Source: Odontocerum albicorne (lineage: Eukaryota > Arthropoda > Insecta > Trichoptera > Odontoceridae). Taken from it: 64,000 bases of DNA. The position numbers and the translations under genes are program-made. This document shows, in pieces, positions 41,423 to 53,006 of the stretch; the stretch's first letter is position 1; every line of letters starts with the position of its first letter. The stretch is from positions 4,092,001 through 4,156,000 of the forward strand of contig OX463849.1 in NCBI GenBank assembly GCA_949825065.1, given 5' to 3'. The notes beneath the pieces are model-generated. The model was not told the DNA's origin and ran no database searches. It worked only from the letters and a program-made list of their open reading frames with translations.

Positions 41423-41490
41423 AATATCTATCAAAGGGAAAGGAAGGACTGGTGGAGAGGAAAGAAAGGACATGTTGTATTACTGATTTA
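41423..41490 (-). mobile_element. LINE-A 3' fragment
   Basis: ATCTATCAAAGGGAAAGGAA through GGTGGAGAGGAAAG and a degraded following part match the LINE-A 3' untranslated region as seen at 31765-31840. It appears to be the target into which RTE-a inserted. Confidence 0.55.
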
Positions 41491-41648
41491 AAATGAATAG
41501 TTTCAGTTACCACTAGTCATAGTATTTGACCTACTCTAAGTTCTTTATATGGTCCTATTTTATTGGTGTAAACCCTGTCTTCTAAAAAAATGGAGTTTTA
41601 CTTTAATTTTATTCATAATATTTAAAGTTATTTTCTCTTTTTTTTCAG

Positions 41649-41832
41649 CTTCCATTGCTCGAATAGTGAAATTTCTTGGTAACTCTGGAACACCTCTCAT
41701 AACAGTTGGAGGTCTGTCATTCGACTTTGTAACTCCGAAGACCAACTGTTCCCATGAATACTATATGCTGACTCGGATAGGCAGTCTCAGCTTCCGGGAT
41801 ATAGCCTTCTTCATCATCGATCTCATGAAAAA
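41649..41832 (+). CDS. host gene exon, receptor guanylyl cyclase ligand-binding domain
   Basis: Internal exon of 184 bases. Acceptor: TTTTCTCTTTTTTTTCAG ending at 41648. Donor: AA/GTAAGTATT at 41833. Phase 1 at the start, phase 2 at the end. It encodes about 61 residues: SIARIVKFLGNSGTPLITVG, GLSFDFVTPKTNCSHEYYML, TRIGSLSFRDIAFFIIDLMK. The A-x-x-A/V-R-hhxxhx-x-x-PhhTxG, EYxxLTR and hxxhAxFhhxLhxx pattern resembles the ANF-receptor ligand-binding fold of natriuretic-peptide-receptor-type guanylyl cyclases, where the protein binds extracellular peptide ligands and makes cGMP inside. No other exon was found in the window, so flanking introns may be many kilobases. The family call is from memory of the pattern; another ANF-receptor protein remains possible. 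Confidence 0.68.
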
Positions 41833-42094
41833 GTAAGTATTTTTTTTAACGTTTGTGCACTAAAGGTATTGATATGTATTTAATTAACTTCGACTTTTAA
41901 ATCCTCAAAACATTGTGGATTATAGTTCCCTTAGCTGTCGGGTTAATACAGTAGAATTGTGTTTTATGAAATCTTAAAAATAATGTGAAAACATATAAAT
42001 GTGTAGCCCTTCATCTATTTATGATAAGTTGAAAATTACATTTACGTGTTAAAAAAGTTTTGAAACTTTATTAAATAGATGTATTTCATATGTT
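41833..42094 (+). other. intron sequence after the exon
   Basis: Begins with the GTAAGTATT donor; AT-rich, nothing else seen. Confidence 0.6.
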
Positions 42095-42222
42095 GTTTAT
42101 AGTTAAGGCATTAACGTTGTGGAGGTTTAAAGACATTGTTATTTATTTTTATCAAACACTAGGGTTATACCGTTAAAAAAAAGTGGAATAAACAGTGTTT
42201 GATAAAAATAAATTACAAAATG
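42095..42222. repeat. PLE-1 palindrome, internally deleted copy 5
   Basis: Complement of the extension (TTATAGTTAAGGCATTAACG, GTGGAGGTTTAAAGACATTG), then a short left arm TTATTTTTATCAAACACT joined directly to AGGGTTATACCGTT and the right arm. The hammerhead-like core was lost with the palindrome centre. Confidence 0.88.
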
Positions 42223-42224
42223 TA

Positions 42225-42360
42225 TTTCATTACGTCATTTCCCTGTTGGGATATGCAGAGAGGACAGAACACCGAATCTTGCTATCACGACGTATTTCTT
42301 TCGCCTTCTTCGCAATCATACATTTTCTCGTGGGATGTTAAAGAATTTGATTTTACGTTG
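42225..42360 (-). mobile_element. LINE-B-like 3' fragment
   Basis: ATTTCATTACGTCATTTCCC through GCAGAGAGGACAGAAC resembles 4140-4180 (CATGTCATTCCCTATCGGG, AGAGAGGACTGAG). Confidence 0.4.
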
Positions 42361-42792
42361 TTTACAAAAAAAAATTAAAACTGTTTTTTGGCCCTATTCA
42401 CAAAAATTGAAAGACTATACACTCGTATATAGAATAAATGTATCAAATTAAAAAAAAATTACCTTTAAGTAATATTTTTTCAATGTTTCCATATTCTATT
42501 GATATGCAAACATTTTCATATAAACACGGTTTATAGACTCAATTTGAAAAAAGTAGAATTGCAATGTTTCAGCCTCGTAGATATAATAAGTGACGAAAGA
42601 TTTACAAAAATAGTATATATAAGTAGGATAAAAGGTACGATATATTTGCAAATACCTAATATCACATAACACGACCTAATGAATCAAAAGGAAGAAAAGG
42701 GAAAAGTCTTGTAATAGCAGAATATCCACGAAGATGTGTATGGAAGTGTAAGAATTGAAAGATGTGTACGAAGATAAAATGAAATTGAGATC
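42361..42792. other. unassigned AT-rich stretch
   Basis: No element recognised. Confidence 0.4.
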
Positions 42793-43110
42793 TCTCTTTT
42801 TTTAATTTTTTTTTATCCCTTTTGCACGGATTTCTCTTGTTACATAAAGAGGGTCTGCTTCTAGCGTTAAATTATTCGTTAGGAAGAATATCAGCCAGGA
42901 TTCTTCTCATACTGCTAGACGGTACCGAGAATATATCAACAGTATCATTCAGTTGGTTCAATATCTCTATACCATGCGTGACAGAGTGTTTAGCCATGAT
43001 ATTCGTCCTGTAAGTTGGTATGTAGAACAGAGGGTGATTCCTTGCATGGCTATATTTATTAGGTACATATAAACTTAGTGCTTCTAGAATCGCGGGACAG
43101 TTAAAACATC
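42793..43110 (-). pseudogene. LINE-D C-terminus, second copy
   Basis: About 90% identical by eye to 38825-39130 over its length (GCACGGATTTCTC, GGGTCTGCTTCTAGCGTTA, GATATTCGTCCTGTAAGTTG). Poly-T at 42797-42823 on the left is the reversed poly-A tail. Coding order as in the first copy; 5'-truncated near the LNLYVPN motif. Two copies 4 kb apart in the same orientation flank the host exon. Confidence 0.82.
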
Positions 43111-44019
43111 TCTTCTTTTTACCCCCCTTAATAGAAACATGGCGTTATTGATGTCAATTGAATGAATTTCTCACAAATTAGGCCTGTATCAAAGTCCATA
43201 GAAGTATTTTTGATATTAATCAGATTAGAAAATTGCAAAGGAAATTAGTTAAACACAATTTTAAATTAAAAACGTAAATCACAAACAATTGAGAATCGTT
43301 AGGAAATCTTATGTTTATTGTGTGACGGGGTGCCAATCGTTGGTATAGGATGACGTTTTCACTGGAGCTTTGAAGTTCCTTTGTTTTAGTTTTGGGTGGT
43401 TGATTTTTGTTTTAACAGAGGCATTGTCTATATCTTTTCACTACTAAGTGTTATTGTCAAAGCAGGAAAAGGTTCTCTGGGACAAAGGGCAAGGATTTCT
43501 TTAAGTTGCGTTAAGATGTTGTTTTCCCGCTGAAAGGGCACGCCACCATTTGACTGAAAGAAATAAACTGAAAGAAATATTTCTCTCAATGGAAGAAACG
43601 TTTGAACCTTGCAATAAGTTATATATTTCCATGCCATAAATGGTTATTCAACAATTAAAATAATGGATGCACATTTGGAAATTTCCAAAATATTATATAA
43701 AAATAATTAAATACATATCAATATTCTTGGTGATTACCACTTGACCAAATATTTCATCAAATAATCAGATAAATTGTGTAAACTAAAAAAAAAAAACAAT
43801 TTACGCAATAAATGTTAATACTATAAATAAATATTTTAATGTTGATTTCCACTTTTTTTTTTTTTTTTTGCATAACTGCTTATTCGTTGTAATTTTTATG
43901 TATTATAGTTTCTATATGCTGGAGGGTTAATATTTTTAAGGGTGTACTTTTTTTAACAATGTTTATTTTGCTTTTTATTTGTTGTAATTTTTTATATTGA
44001 ATTTTGCGTTCAATAGTGT
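43111..44019. other. unassigned stretch
   Basis: 43330-43570 is more balanced but without supported coding. 43780-43870 has long A and T runs. Confidence 0.4.
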
Positions 44020-44515
44020 GGGCAGAAATAAATAAATACAGGTTTATTGATAGCAACATAGTATGTACATAATACATTTTGACACATTTCAAGAACACAT
44101 TAAAAAGAGAATACATTTAAAAAACAGAAGCTATCAAAAGGTCTGGGCTCATCTAATAACATCCCCCCGGCCAAGATACACCCCACCAATATAGGGCGAG
44201 CCCAGCCACGGGGACACCAGATGTTTTTCAGCCCCCACCCTTGAACACGTAGAACAAGAAGATAAAAAAACACAGAAAATACATAGATGACAAAAAAAAA
44301 TACATTCAAGAGAGAAGACATTAAAAGGTCCGGGCTCATCCCACAAACATTCCCCCGGCTGAGATACATCCCATTGCAAGGGCATCTATTGAACAATATA
44401 TCTATTGACCTCACAGCTGAACTCGCTCTCCTGATGGTTGGGTGCGTCTTGGCTGGGAAGGTGTTATGGGATTAGCCCGGACCTTTTGATGGTTACTTTC
44501 TAGAATGTGTTTTTC
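44020..44515. repeat. repeat I, two related halves
   Basis: A phrase of about 100 bases (AAAAGGTCTGGGCTCATCTA, CCCCCGGCCAAGATACA) at 44137-44240 recurs at 44325-44400 (AAAAGGTCCGGGCTCATCCC, CCCCCGGCTGAGATACATCC). Related pieces lie at 47885-47940 and 50945-51025 (GAGGGTAAGCCTGGCCACG). Dispersed, probably the 3' region of a retroposon. The 104-codon minus frame has no match known to me. Confidence 0.6.
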
Positions 44516-45153
44516 CTTTGAATTAACATAGTGTGTACATCCGTCCCTCGATTTACGTGGTATATACGTTCTGTGAAATACCGCGTAAAAAAACCGCGTA
44601 CAAAAAAAAAAGACACGACGCTCATACAAAATCATGGAATAGGTTTCAGGATATAAAAAAAACCGTGTAAAAATACATGGAGTTCATACGAAATGTGGGG
44701 ACACGTTCCAAAAAAAGCATAAAAAAATCTATTGAATGCACAAAAAAATTTAATATTTCACTATTACAACATTTTTTTGCACATGCACACACATGCAACA
44801 TAAATGCATACACCCACATGCATATAACATAATTTTTATTAACATAGTAAAAGTAGCGAAGGAATTAAAAATGAACATAATATGTCCACGAACATATATG
44901 TAATAAAAGAAACGAGATTATTTTCATCCTGAATTTTCGCTGCTGTTTTCTGAAGTAACTGTTTTATTTCTTTTTCACAATTGTTGGTTCAAACTCGATA
45001 CCATCAGTAGAGATATCTAAAATGTCTGATTATTTTGGAGAAAAATGCTCTCTGGTTACTGTTAGAAAATCTATAATTTACATTTGTTTTTTATTAATAG
45101 TAATTTCTTTATGAATTTCTTCATATTGCATATAAATATTTTTTATTTCTAGT

Positions 45154-45210
45154 TAATAACTCTTGATTCCAATTTTGAAAAGCTTTAAAAATTGGAATCA
45201 AGAGTTATTA
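45154..45210. repeat. perfect 23-bp hairpin
   Basis: TAATAACTCTTGATTCCAAT (plus TTT) at 45154-45176 pairs exactly with 45188-45210 across an 11-base loop containing AAGCTT. Confidence 0.9.
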
Positions 45211-45374
45211 CCATATTTTCCAATTTTATGGCTGATTGAATTAATTCACTCATATTCATAGCAGTAAATAAATTTGATAATAATATTATAATAATATTAA
45301 TTGATCCATTGATTTGCCTTGATTTGGGCACCGTTATCATATTAATAATCTTCTTCAATTTGATTTATTTTACA

Positions 45375-45845
45375 CATGACAAGAAATATACATATGTTAA
45401 TTTGCGAAACCACAACAGGTTATTTAATAGGCACATACAAGTTTAATGGATCTGGATTTGTTGTCTTTCATTTGTCTTGTCTCCAGTAAATAAGGTTTTT
45501 ACCTGTATCTCACTGAGGACAAATAGCATGAAAAAATAACTCGACACTTCTTTCCGATTTTTGATTATATAAAACCCCGTTGCATATTCTCGGCAACCTG
45601 ACAAACAGTGACACTCAAATACATATAGTATGCGTACACCCCTGACACTTCATCACTCCAGACAGACAAAACATTCATCCCACAATATACCGCACATAAA
45701 CATAAAAAAAAATTACAAAAAACACCACACTCAAGAGTTCGCACAAACCTTTGCTACAAGTAATTGCTCTTGCAAGCCCAAGTATTCAAACTCCTGTCGC
45801 AATAACAACCACGTTCCTGATGATGATCTTCAATTATGGTTTTAA
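45375..45845 (-). mobile_element. retroposon R, reverse copy
   Basis: Reverse complement aligns with 10440-10960 for most of its length: shared GTTGTTATTGCGACAGGA, ATTGTGGGATGAATG, GACACTGTTTGTCAGG-type words, then ATCTCACTGAGG (minus: CCTCAGTGAGAT). The (AAAT)n tail is lost. Confidence 0.75.
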
Positions 45846-46153
45846 AATTTAGAAGTAAACTTCTTTAAAAAAAATCCTTTTTTGAAAACCGCGTTAAATT
45901 AAAACCGCGTGAAAACCAATTTTTTTTTATTAGTGAATTTATAATTGTATTAACATAATTAACTATGTTGACTTTATTAATTGGCATTTTTTTGTATTTA
46001 ATATATATATACAAGGGTGTGGGCTACAAAAACATCTGACGTTCTCGCAGCCGAGCTTTCCCTCGATTTGGAGGGAGTATCTCAATTGGGGGGATGTAAT
46101 GAGCTTCTCTCTTAAATATATTATATTTTCCACTATCTTGAAATATATACATA

Positions 46154-47081
46154 CTACCTTGATCAAAATGTTTTAGTACTTTATTCATAAAACCTAAAAT
46201 ACAAGTTTATTCATCAAAATCGAAATGTGCTCCTTCAAAGTACTCCCCATCAACTGCAACGCACTTACGCCAGCGCTTGATCCAATCCTCGAAACACCGC
46301 TGGTATTAAATTTTCGGTATGCCCATCAGAGCCTGCTTAGATTTTTTCACGACATCCTCTCGGGTGCTGTAACGCGTTCCGCGAATCGGTTTTTTAAGTC
46401 GGTTGAACAGGGAAAAGTCGCAGAGAGCCAGATCAGGTGAATTTAAAGGCTGCTGGATAGTAGTCGTGTTGTTTTTATTCAAAAACTCATGGAAATCATG
46501 TCTTGCGCGATTTCAACGTGGTCTTTTTTTGCGTGAAATTGAGGTCTTTCGGCACCAGTTTTGCAGCGACACGTCTGAGGCCTAAATCACTAACCAAAAT
46601 GTCTTGAGCGGTTCCATAAGTGATGTTGAAGTCCTCTGTTAGCGCTCTGATGGTAAATTTGCGGTTTTCGGCCAACATTTCTTTGATTTTATCGATGTTT
46701 TCATCGATTTTCGACTGCCACTACGTTCGTCATCCTCGACCGACTCACGACCACTTCTGAAGCGTTCGTGCCACCGAAAAACACTTCTCCAACATTTCCA
46801 AGGTCTGCGGACCGTTAAATCCGTTATTTATACAAAATTTTATGCAAACTCGTTGATGTACAGTTGATGCCATTTTCAAACTTGTAAAAAATCGAAAACA
46901 CGCACAAAGGTAGATGTACTCAGTACAGCGTAACTTTTACAAATGTCAAGCTATGACGCTGAAATTTAGAGGGAAGTGTCAATGATAGATGTGGTAACCT
47001 AACAAAAAAAAAAGAATTCCAATCGGGTGACTGACAGCGCCACACGGTGGCCGGTACTTAAACTTTTTGATCAAGGTAGTG
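46154..47081 (-). mobile_element. mariner lineage 3, 928 bp, decayed
   Basis: Ends CTACCTTGATCAAAATGTTT (left) and CACTACCTTGATCAAAAAGT (right, complemented); TA at 46152-46153 and 47082-47083. The interior is mostly a broken minus-strand transposase. Missing the centre of the gene. Confidence 0.9.
46200..46875 (-). pseudogene. mariner-3 transposase, broken
   Basis: Minus strand from 46872: MASTVHQRVCIKFCINNGF, QTLEMLEKCF, a VARTxxKWS region, then a degraded DDERSGR-like linker, IDENIDKIKEMLAENRKFTI, RALTEDFNITYGTAQDILVS, DLGLRRVAAKLVPKDL. These are the two helix-turn-helix parts and the linker of mariner transposases. After 46500 only the C-terminal fragment resembling RxAxQHxxxGxxxK-DCFEDWIKRW-KC-VAVDGEYFEG (degraded, 46210-46310) survives. 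The catalytic triad region is deleted. Confidence 0.85.
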
Positions 47082-47083
47082 TA

Positions 47084-47691
47084 CATATATGGCATGTATA
47101 CAATTTCAAGATATATGTATATATACAATATACATATTAAATTGCTATCAATAAACCTTTATTTATAAATATACTATTTAAAGCTGAAACCTTTGATAGT
47201 TGATGCGTTAATAATTCTTCTTCCAAAGTTAATTGGAACCCCATCTATGATAATTTACTTAATACACGTACCGTCAAAATTCAAGTTCCATATCGCAAAA
47301 AAAAAAGTTTTTTTTTCATTTGTTAAATGTTGTGGTTTTAGACAAAACTTCTGTGGGATATGTACAATATTATGTTAAAGTGTTCATGGATTTTGTTTTT
47401 AAATAATTTATTATGTCAAGAGTTTTTAGAATTAAGCTAATGATATTTCTTAAATTAAACTTGTTTTATTTTATCAAAGGTTTCAAGTTTACTTTGTAGT
47501 ACAACATATTAGTATATTTAATGAAAATGTTGTTATTCAACTAATTACGGGAATAGCTTAGTAATTTACTGTTTAATATTCTAAAATTCTTTTCTTTAAA
47601 TATGTAAATATATTTTTCAAAGAGTGAACATTTTTTTTTATAAATGTAATGTAAAGTGTTTTATTATTATGTAAAGATGGTTAATTTTTAT
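47084..47691. other. unassigned stretch
   Basis: AT-rich. 47137-47165 is complementary to 44025-44052 (TTGCTATCAATAAACCT), a repeat I edge. Confidence 0.45.
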
Positions 47692-47784
47692 GTTACATAC
47701 TGACTGATATTTCCAATTTTATATTTCATACTGACTGATATTTCCATTTCTATATTTAATACTGACTGATATTTCAAATTTTAG
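47692..47784. repeat. 31-bp tandem repeat, 3 copies
   Basis: ATACTGACTGATATTTCC plus an AT-rich spacer, three units with a few substitutions. Confidence 0.9.
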
Positions 47785-48082
47785 TTGTAATAAATAAGAA
47801 CAAAATATTCATCTTATTATTTGATAACAAAAACAAACAGGTAAATATGTGTTGCACAAGATGCACAAGAAACAATTTAAAACAAATGCCATCAGAAGAT
47901 CTGGGCTCACACTGTGCGACCCCAGTCGACCACTCGATTCATTTTTATGTCCATGTTACGAGTATTTGATTTTCCAGCCCTTGATTTATTTCTTTATTTA
48001 CATTATCCAATAATCCCAATCCATGATCAATTTCTATGAAACATATTCCCAATTAGCACTACATAAATAATAATTATTTATT

Positions 48083-48715
48083 ATTTAACACTTTTATTGC
48101 AAATACAATCTGGCGGGCTTGTTGCCAGGCGGCAATCTATTCCAAACAACCAGGCAAAAGTAAATGAAGCAAGTTACGTGGTATCATAAATCATTCAAAT
48201 GACTATCCATCCCCACGAAATCCATAAACATATACGTGTGCACATGCCCACGAACCCCATAAAGACGGACAATCACCTGAACATTCTTTTTCATATAAAG
48301 TGAGATATAATCAATCAAAAGGAAAGGAAGGGATGGTGGAGAGGAAAGGAAAAGAAAAATCAGGAATGAAACACGTTATTTTACTGACTAGAAATTAAGA
48401 GGGTTTTCAGTCGCTTCTTAAAGCATGCCGAGGACAGAGCGACTCTTATATTGGTTTGTAACTGATTCCAGAGTCTCACTGCATGGACAGTTAAGAACGA
48501 TGTAAAGAAAGAGGAGCGGTAAACTGTAAAGGCCAATAAACAATCTCTGTTTGAGCGTAGCGCTAATCCATGATTGTAAAGACGCTGAAAATTCTCGGCG
48601 AGATAAGAGGGGGTGGCGGGACAGTTAAGGATATTATACAATAGAGACAGTATGTGAATTAGGCGTCTATTTCTAACATTCAACCAGTTCAATGCCTTCT
48701 GGTATGAAGAACGTA
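48083..48715 (-). pseudogene. LINE-A, longest C-terminal copy
   Basis: Minus strand 103-codon frame (48692-48381): MNWLNVRNRRLIHILSLLYN, ILNCPATPSYLAENFQRLYN, HGLALRSNRDCLLAFTVYRS, SFFTSFLTVHAVRLWNQLQT, NIRVALSSACFKKRLKTLLI. The C-terminal region of CR1/L2-type elements after RT. A 300-base 3' untranslated region ends in the shared tail hairpin (ATTGCC-GCCT-GGCAAC region, 48118-48135) and AAGTGTTAAATAATAAATAA. No RT catalytic motif; 5'-truncated. Confidence 0.9.
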
Positions 48716-50224
48716 AATAATTTCTAATAAGTATTAAAATATTTAATAATAATTTATTAATAAATAAAATATTTAATAATAATAAAATAATAATAAAACA
48801 CCGTTTAACTTTTTGTGACGTTCAGTCCAATTTGCTTTACCGTGCCTATAAAAGTTTCACTTCAAAAAACATTAATCTTCTTAGCACACGTCCTCTATTA
48901 TTGTGGGCTTAAACACAAAGACGAAGTTTTTGTATTCATCTTTATTTTCCATCATCTTCGGCACTTCTGTTTAGGACTCCCCCAGTCTTTTCTCTGTCAG
49001 CCTCCTCAGGTGTATCTTTGTCATCAGTCATGAGGTAAAAAAAAACTCATTTTAGGAGACCTAAGATAATGAATACAAAAGATATTCTCCTAAAAAAAAA
49101 AAATTATTATGTTCATAAATTTGGCCTTCATTAAATTTACAACATTTATGTTTTAAGACAAGGGACCATCAATTATAATTTAGTTCAACGAAAGCAAGGG
49201 ACGATTATAAACCGTTGAAATATTCCCTCATCACCGAACCCTCGTCTGACAGATTTACTCAGGGGTAGACTATATTTTTACCCTGCCATCTAATATTTAG
49301 CAGGGATATTAAAATAGAGATCTACCACGGGATAAGTGAAAGGAATCAGGTGAGTGAAGGGCGGAAATCAGTATTTATGAAGTAGATGAATAACGATAAA
49401 AATGCATGGAAGTTGATACCAAGAATAAGCCAGGTTATTGAGCCAGAACGAAGTCCTTTTAGAGATGAAAGAAATACATTTTATGATAATCAATTGCATA
49501 CAAAATTTGTAAAACGGAAATGTATGGATAAATACAAAACTATTAGAGTGGTTTTCGATTTTTTCAGTATTTCAGTAATCTCTTCTCGATCAAAGCTTTG
49601 ATTTGGTTTTCATCAGTGCTAATCGGCTTTTCAGAGCGGGTATTATCTTCGAGTACAATATCACCATTGCGAAATTTTCAAACCCTTTAAATGAAATGAC
49701 GTTCCAAAGTGGACACCATCTTCGTGTGTAGTGTGAACATTATGAAATTTCCTAAACCATATTTGTTACATGAGATCGTCGTCAAACCCCATGCATATAT
49801 TTTTCAATTAGTCTTTCCTTTGTAATAGTAAAAATGCACCAAGCACCGAAAAATACCCAGTTATTTGATTCCATCTTCAAAATGCCGTCAGAAAAACTGC
49901 ATTTATTATACCATATTTGATACGTATGATCGTCGCCAAACATAATAAAAATGTATCATGCACCGAAAAGACTCAGTTATTCGATTCCATCTTCTAAATG
50001 ACGTCAAAAAAGTTCCTCAAAGTATTTTTTTTCTCATTAAAATACACATTCAGCAAATTTAGAATGAAATACGCAACACGAATTTAGTCCAACGACATCT
50101 ATCCGACAGATATAAAACAACTTTCAGAAGAACGCAAAACATTCCAAGGGAAGCAAATCAAAATTTCGTTTATTTATATACGTGTATTTCAAGAAATCTT
50201 ATAAATACTCGTACATGATTTGTG
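48716..50224. other. unassigned stretch
   Basis: 48815-49033 has a 72-codon frame without motif. 49700-50030 contains two similar pieces (GATCGTCGTCAAACCCCATG near 49766 and GATCGTCGCCAAACATAATA near 49928, each followed by AAAAATG..CACCGAAAA and TCAGTTATT), an imperfect ~160-base duplication. No gene supported. Confidence 0.45.
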
Positions 50225-50345
50225 AAAGAAAAAAAAACAGGTTAATTAATGTGAACACAATTATAATAGATCTGAGTTTGTTAACTTTCATTTGTCTTGT
50301 CCCAAGTAAAGTAGGCTTTGCCTGTATGATGGTTCGAAGGTTCAT
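50225..50345 (-). mobile_element. retroposon R fragment
   Basis: Minus strand: CAGGCAAAGCCTACTTTACT, TGGGACAAGACAAATGAAAG, then AACTCAGATCTATTATAATT as at 53520-53600. Confidence 0.7.
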
Positions 50346-50403
50346 TTATACGAGTATACAACGGAAGAGTAAAGCAACAAGGATAAATAAAATTGCTTCA
50401 TTA

Positions 50404-50710
50404 ATTCTTCTTCTTCTTAAACTTTCTATAGACTCAAGGGTCTGTCACTGCAGGATTGTCCTCCTATGATGTTGAGCACCTGCTATCTCTCCATCGTTTC
50501 GGGGGTCTCCCTGGTGGACGCCGTCCATCCGGCACTCGACGCAGAGCTATGTATGGAATCTTGTGGAATTCATTCTCTGTACATGTTGGTACCAGTATCG
50601 TCGGCGCTGCCGTCCACACCTGACCACATCTTACACCTCACAGACCTCTCGGATTTTGGTGTTCCTTACACGATCACGCAAAGTCTTCCCAGCAATAGCA
50701 CGTAGAGTTC
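50404..50710 (-). pseudogene. LINE-C C-terminus
   Basis: Reverse of 21580-21875 with high similarity. Minus strand: LRDRVRNTKIREVCEV (IGKTLRD start at 50705), WTAAPTILVPT region, IPHSSASSAGWTASTRETPET shadows, and the 3' (GAA)n tail at 50404-50415 as TTC. The plus 79-codon frame is antisense. Confidence 0.8.
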
Positions 50711-52504
50711 TCATTTCCGTTGTGTATATTTAAGTATCATATTTTGAATGATATATATTTTGGAAAAATAAGCTCGATACTTGCACGCAAGACTCAAAAC
50801 GTTTCAACATCGGCAGGCTTAAAGGCAAAACGATTTGAACATATCTCACAATCAAGAATCAATTGTCTGCTCATGATGCAACATTTGTCGCTCACTTCGA
50901 ACAAGTTCTTCAATATCTAATGTATCAGTTTTTTTAGGAGTATAAGCATTTTATATAAACCTCCCACCAATAGGAGGGTAAGCCTGGCCACGAGGATGCC
51001 AGGTTTTATTCAGCTCGCCTCTTATACAAGTAAACTATATTGCAAAAAAATAACAAAATTGTATACAAAAATATTCCTTAAACATATTTAAGAGTTCATT
51101 ATACGATTTTTCCTAGCACTTGACAGCTTCGTGTCAAAGAATAATTTTTTTTAAATAACATATCGTTATAATTTTGGTAAATTACACACGAAAGATTATG
51201 AACATACTATATAAGAAATATGGATAATTATGAAAAAAAAGATACGAGTTAAGTTACTTCTTTTTTTCGAGCTGAAGTATTAAAAATTACCTGACATCAC
51301 TCATAATTAAGATGGCTATAAATATTTTGAAACTTTGATTCAAGTCCCTGTACCAAGAATAAAACGTTGATTCCTTAATTCCTAGCCCAAATATGAAAGT
51401 TTTTTCAAGCGTTAAAATGCCGTCGAGCGTGTAAATATTTTACAGTTTACCTAAAGAAAATATAATTCCAGTATACGGTTGAGATTGAACTGTCAAGTAT
51501 ATGTTAAAAAAATAGAAAAACTTGAGGTAACAAATTTCGTAATTTGCTATGGACGTATTTTACCCATATAGTATTTGTCGTTATCTATTATAAAATTTTC
51601 CTAATGCCGTGACCCCAAAAATGAAATAAAACATATTATGACCGTGAAGAAAAAATGAAAGAAAATATGTCTGCATAAGCTTCTGCGTAACACGAGTATT
51701 CCAATTATAAAACACACGCTATCAAAGTAAAACAAGGCGGCAATTGGAAGGTAGGCTGCAATATTAAATAAGTTGTTTATTTTTTAAAACAAATATTTGT
51801 TTTTGTACTTCTTTTACAAAGCCCAACCAACAGTCAAAATCTGCAGATATCAATATTTTAAAATAGGTAATCTTTGCTTTTACCTTTAAATATATGATTA
51901 AGTTAACTTAGCTTGATTTCCACATTTCGAGCCATTTTTTGCAATACGTTTACAAAATATATGGTTGATTTGTAGATTTGAATCAACATATAAAAAAAAA
52001 CGATGCCACAATTTAGAAAAAAAATCTCCGAGAATTATGTTAAGTTTTTTCATCAAAATAAAAAAAAACTCTTTTTGATGTAGTCTTTGGAAAAAATATC
52101 TCGTCGATATTTTCGTAAAAAGAGAAAACCTCCGCTGCCGAGGCAGATTCTACAGATTCCATATAATGCAAAGCTCGCCTCCCTTTGACAGCTTAATTCT
52201 GAAGAGCTTTGGATGCTTTGTGTATATCTTCGTATAGGAAACTTTCTGCCTTTTAAACAAAATTTGTCACATTTAAAATATACTTTATGATATGTTAATT
52301 TTGTGGAAAATACAGTTGACTTTTTTGATCAATTAGTAATATTTAATTACAGTTTTTTAACATAATTTTTCTTTGTCCTTATTGTATCTCTCGGAGATAT
52401 AATACAATGAGGACAATTGAAAATGTGGGCTTGCAGAAGGGATAATTTGAGTGAACATTTGCGGAAACTTTTAAATGCGGTGTGTTTTTGACAATTATAT
52501 GAGG
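50711..52504. other. mostly unassigned; repeat I piece
   Basis: 50945-51025 is a repeat I fragment. The rest is AT-rich with no gene recognised; a phrase TTACACACGAAAGATTAT at 51182 recurs inside the RTE-a copy near 52732. Confidence 0.45.
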
Positions 52505-52945
52505 GACATTCTTGAGAATGCGACGGATACCCTGGACGGATATGGTCAGCAACACAAGGGTTCTTCAAAGAGCCAAAGTTGACAAAGAGTTGCTGACTTA
52601 TGTTTAAATCCAAAAGGTGCCCTATTTGGATCATGTACTTATATTAAAATACGAAAGGTGTCCTATTTGGGTCATGTTCTTATATTAAAATCCGAAGGGT
52701 GTCCTAGAGGAGAAAATTACAAATTACTACATTACACACGAAAGATTATAGATCATGTCTTGATCATCCAAGGCAAAATAGAGGGTCGAAGAGGTATTGG
52801 GAGGAGGCAAATCTCCTGGCTACGCAGTATACGTGATTGGACTAGCATAAGGAGCGTTGAGGATCTTTTTTGGGCTGCCGGGGACAAAGATGCTTACTCT
52901 TATGTGATAGTTAACTTTGGAGGGACCTGACATGACACCAGGAAG
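52505..52945 (+). pseudogene. RTE-a LINE with internal triplication
   Basis: From a MRRIPWTDMVSNTRVLQR-like start (frame broken) through KVDKELL, then the segment around KIRKVSYLGHVL appears three times in tandem (near 52599-52700, imperfect). A foreign phrase (ACACACGAAAGATTATAGAT) interrupts it; the frame resumes in IIQGKIEGRRGIGRRQISWL, RSIRDWTSIRSVEDLFWAAG and the stop at 52930. 3' end GGAAGAAGAAG. Confidence 0.85.
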
Positions 52946-53006
52946 AAGAAGATGAGTGACATTGTGAGATGGACTTTTGATTTATCTGAAACGATGAAAA
53001 ATACAC

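Larger units (their letters stand above)
44530..45950. mobile_element. decayed Tigger-like element with nested retroposon R
   Basis: Left end region ATCCGTCCCTCGATTTACG followed by repeated CCGCGTA words (44570-44600); the right subterminal has matching CCGCGTTAAATT and CCGCGTGAAAA (45890-45915). CCCTCGATTTACGCGG-like ends are typical of Tigger transposons. The interior minus strand (44930-45020) has only faint Ser/Glu-rich C-terminal traces. A 23-base perfect hairpin lies at 45154-45210. Confidence 0.5.

Noticed and set aside
48815..49033. Possible minus-strand exon (Asp/Glu-rich) near 48925-49030
   Set aside because: No polypyrimidine/AG with matching GT on the minus strand in the right places and an early stop.
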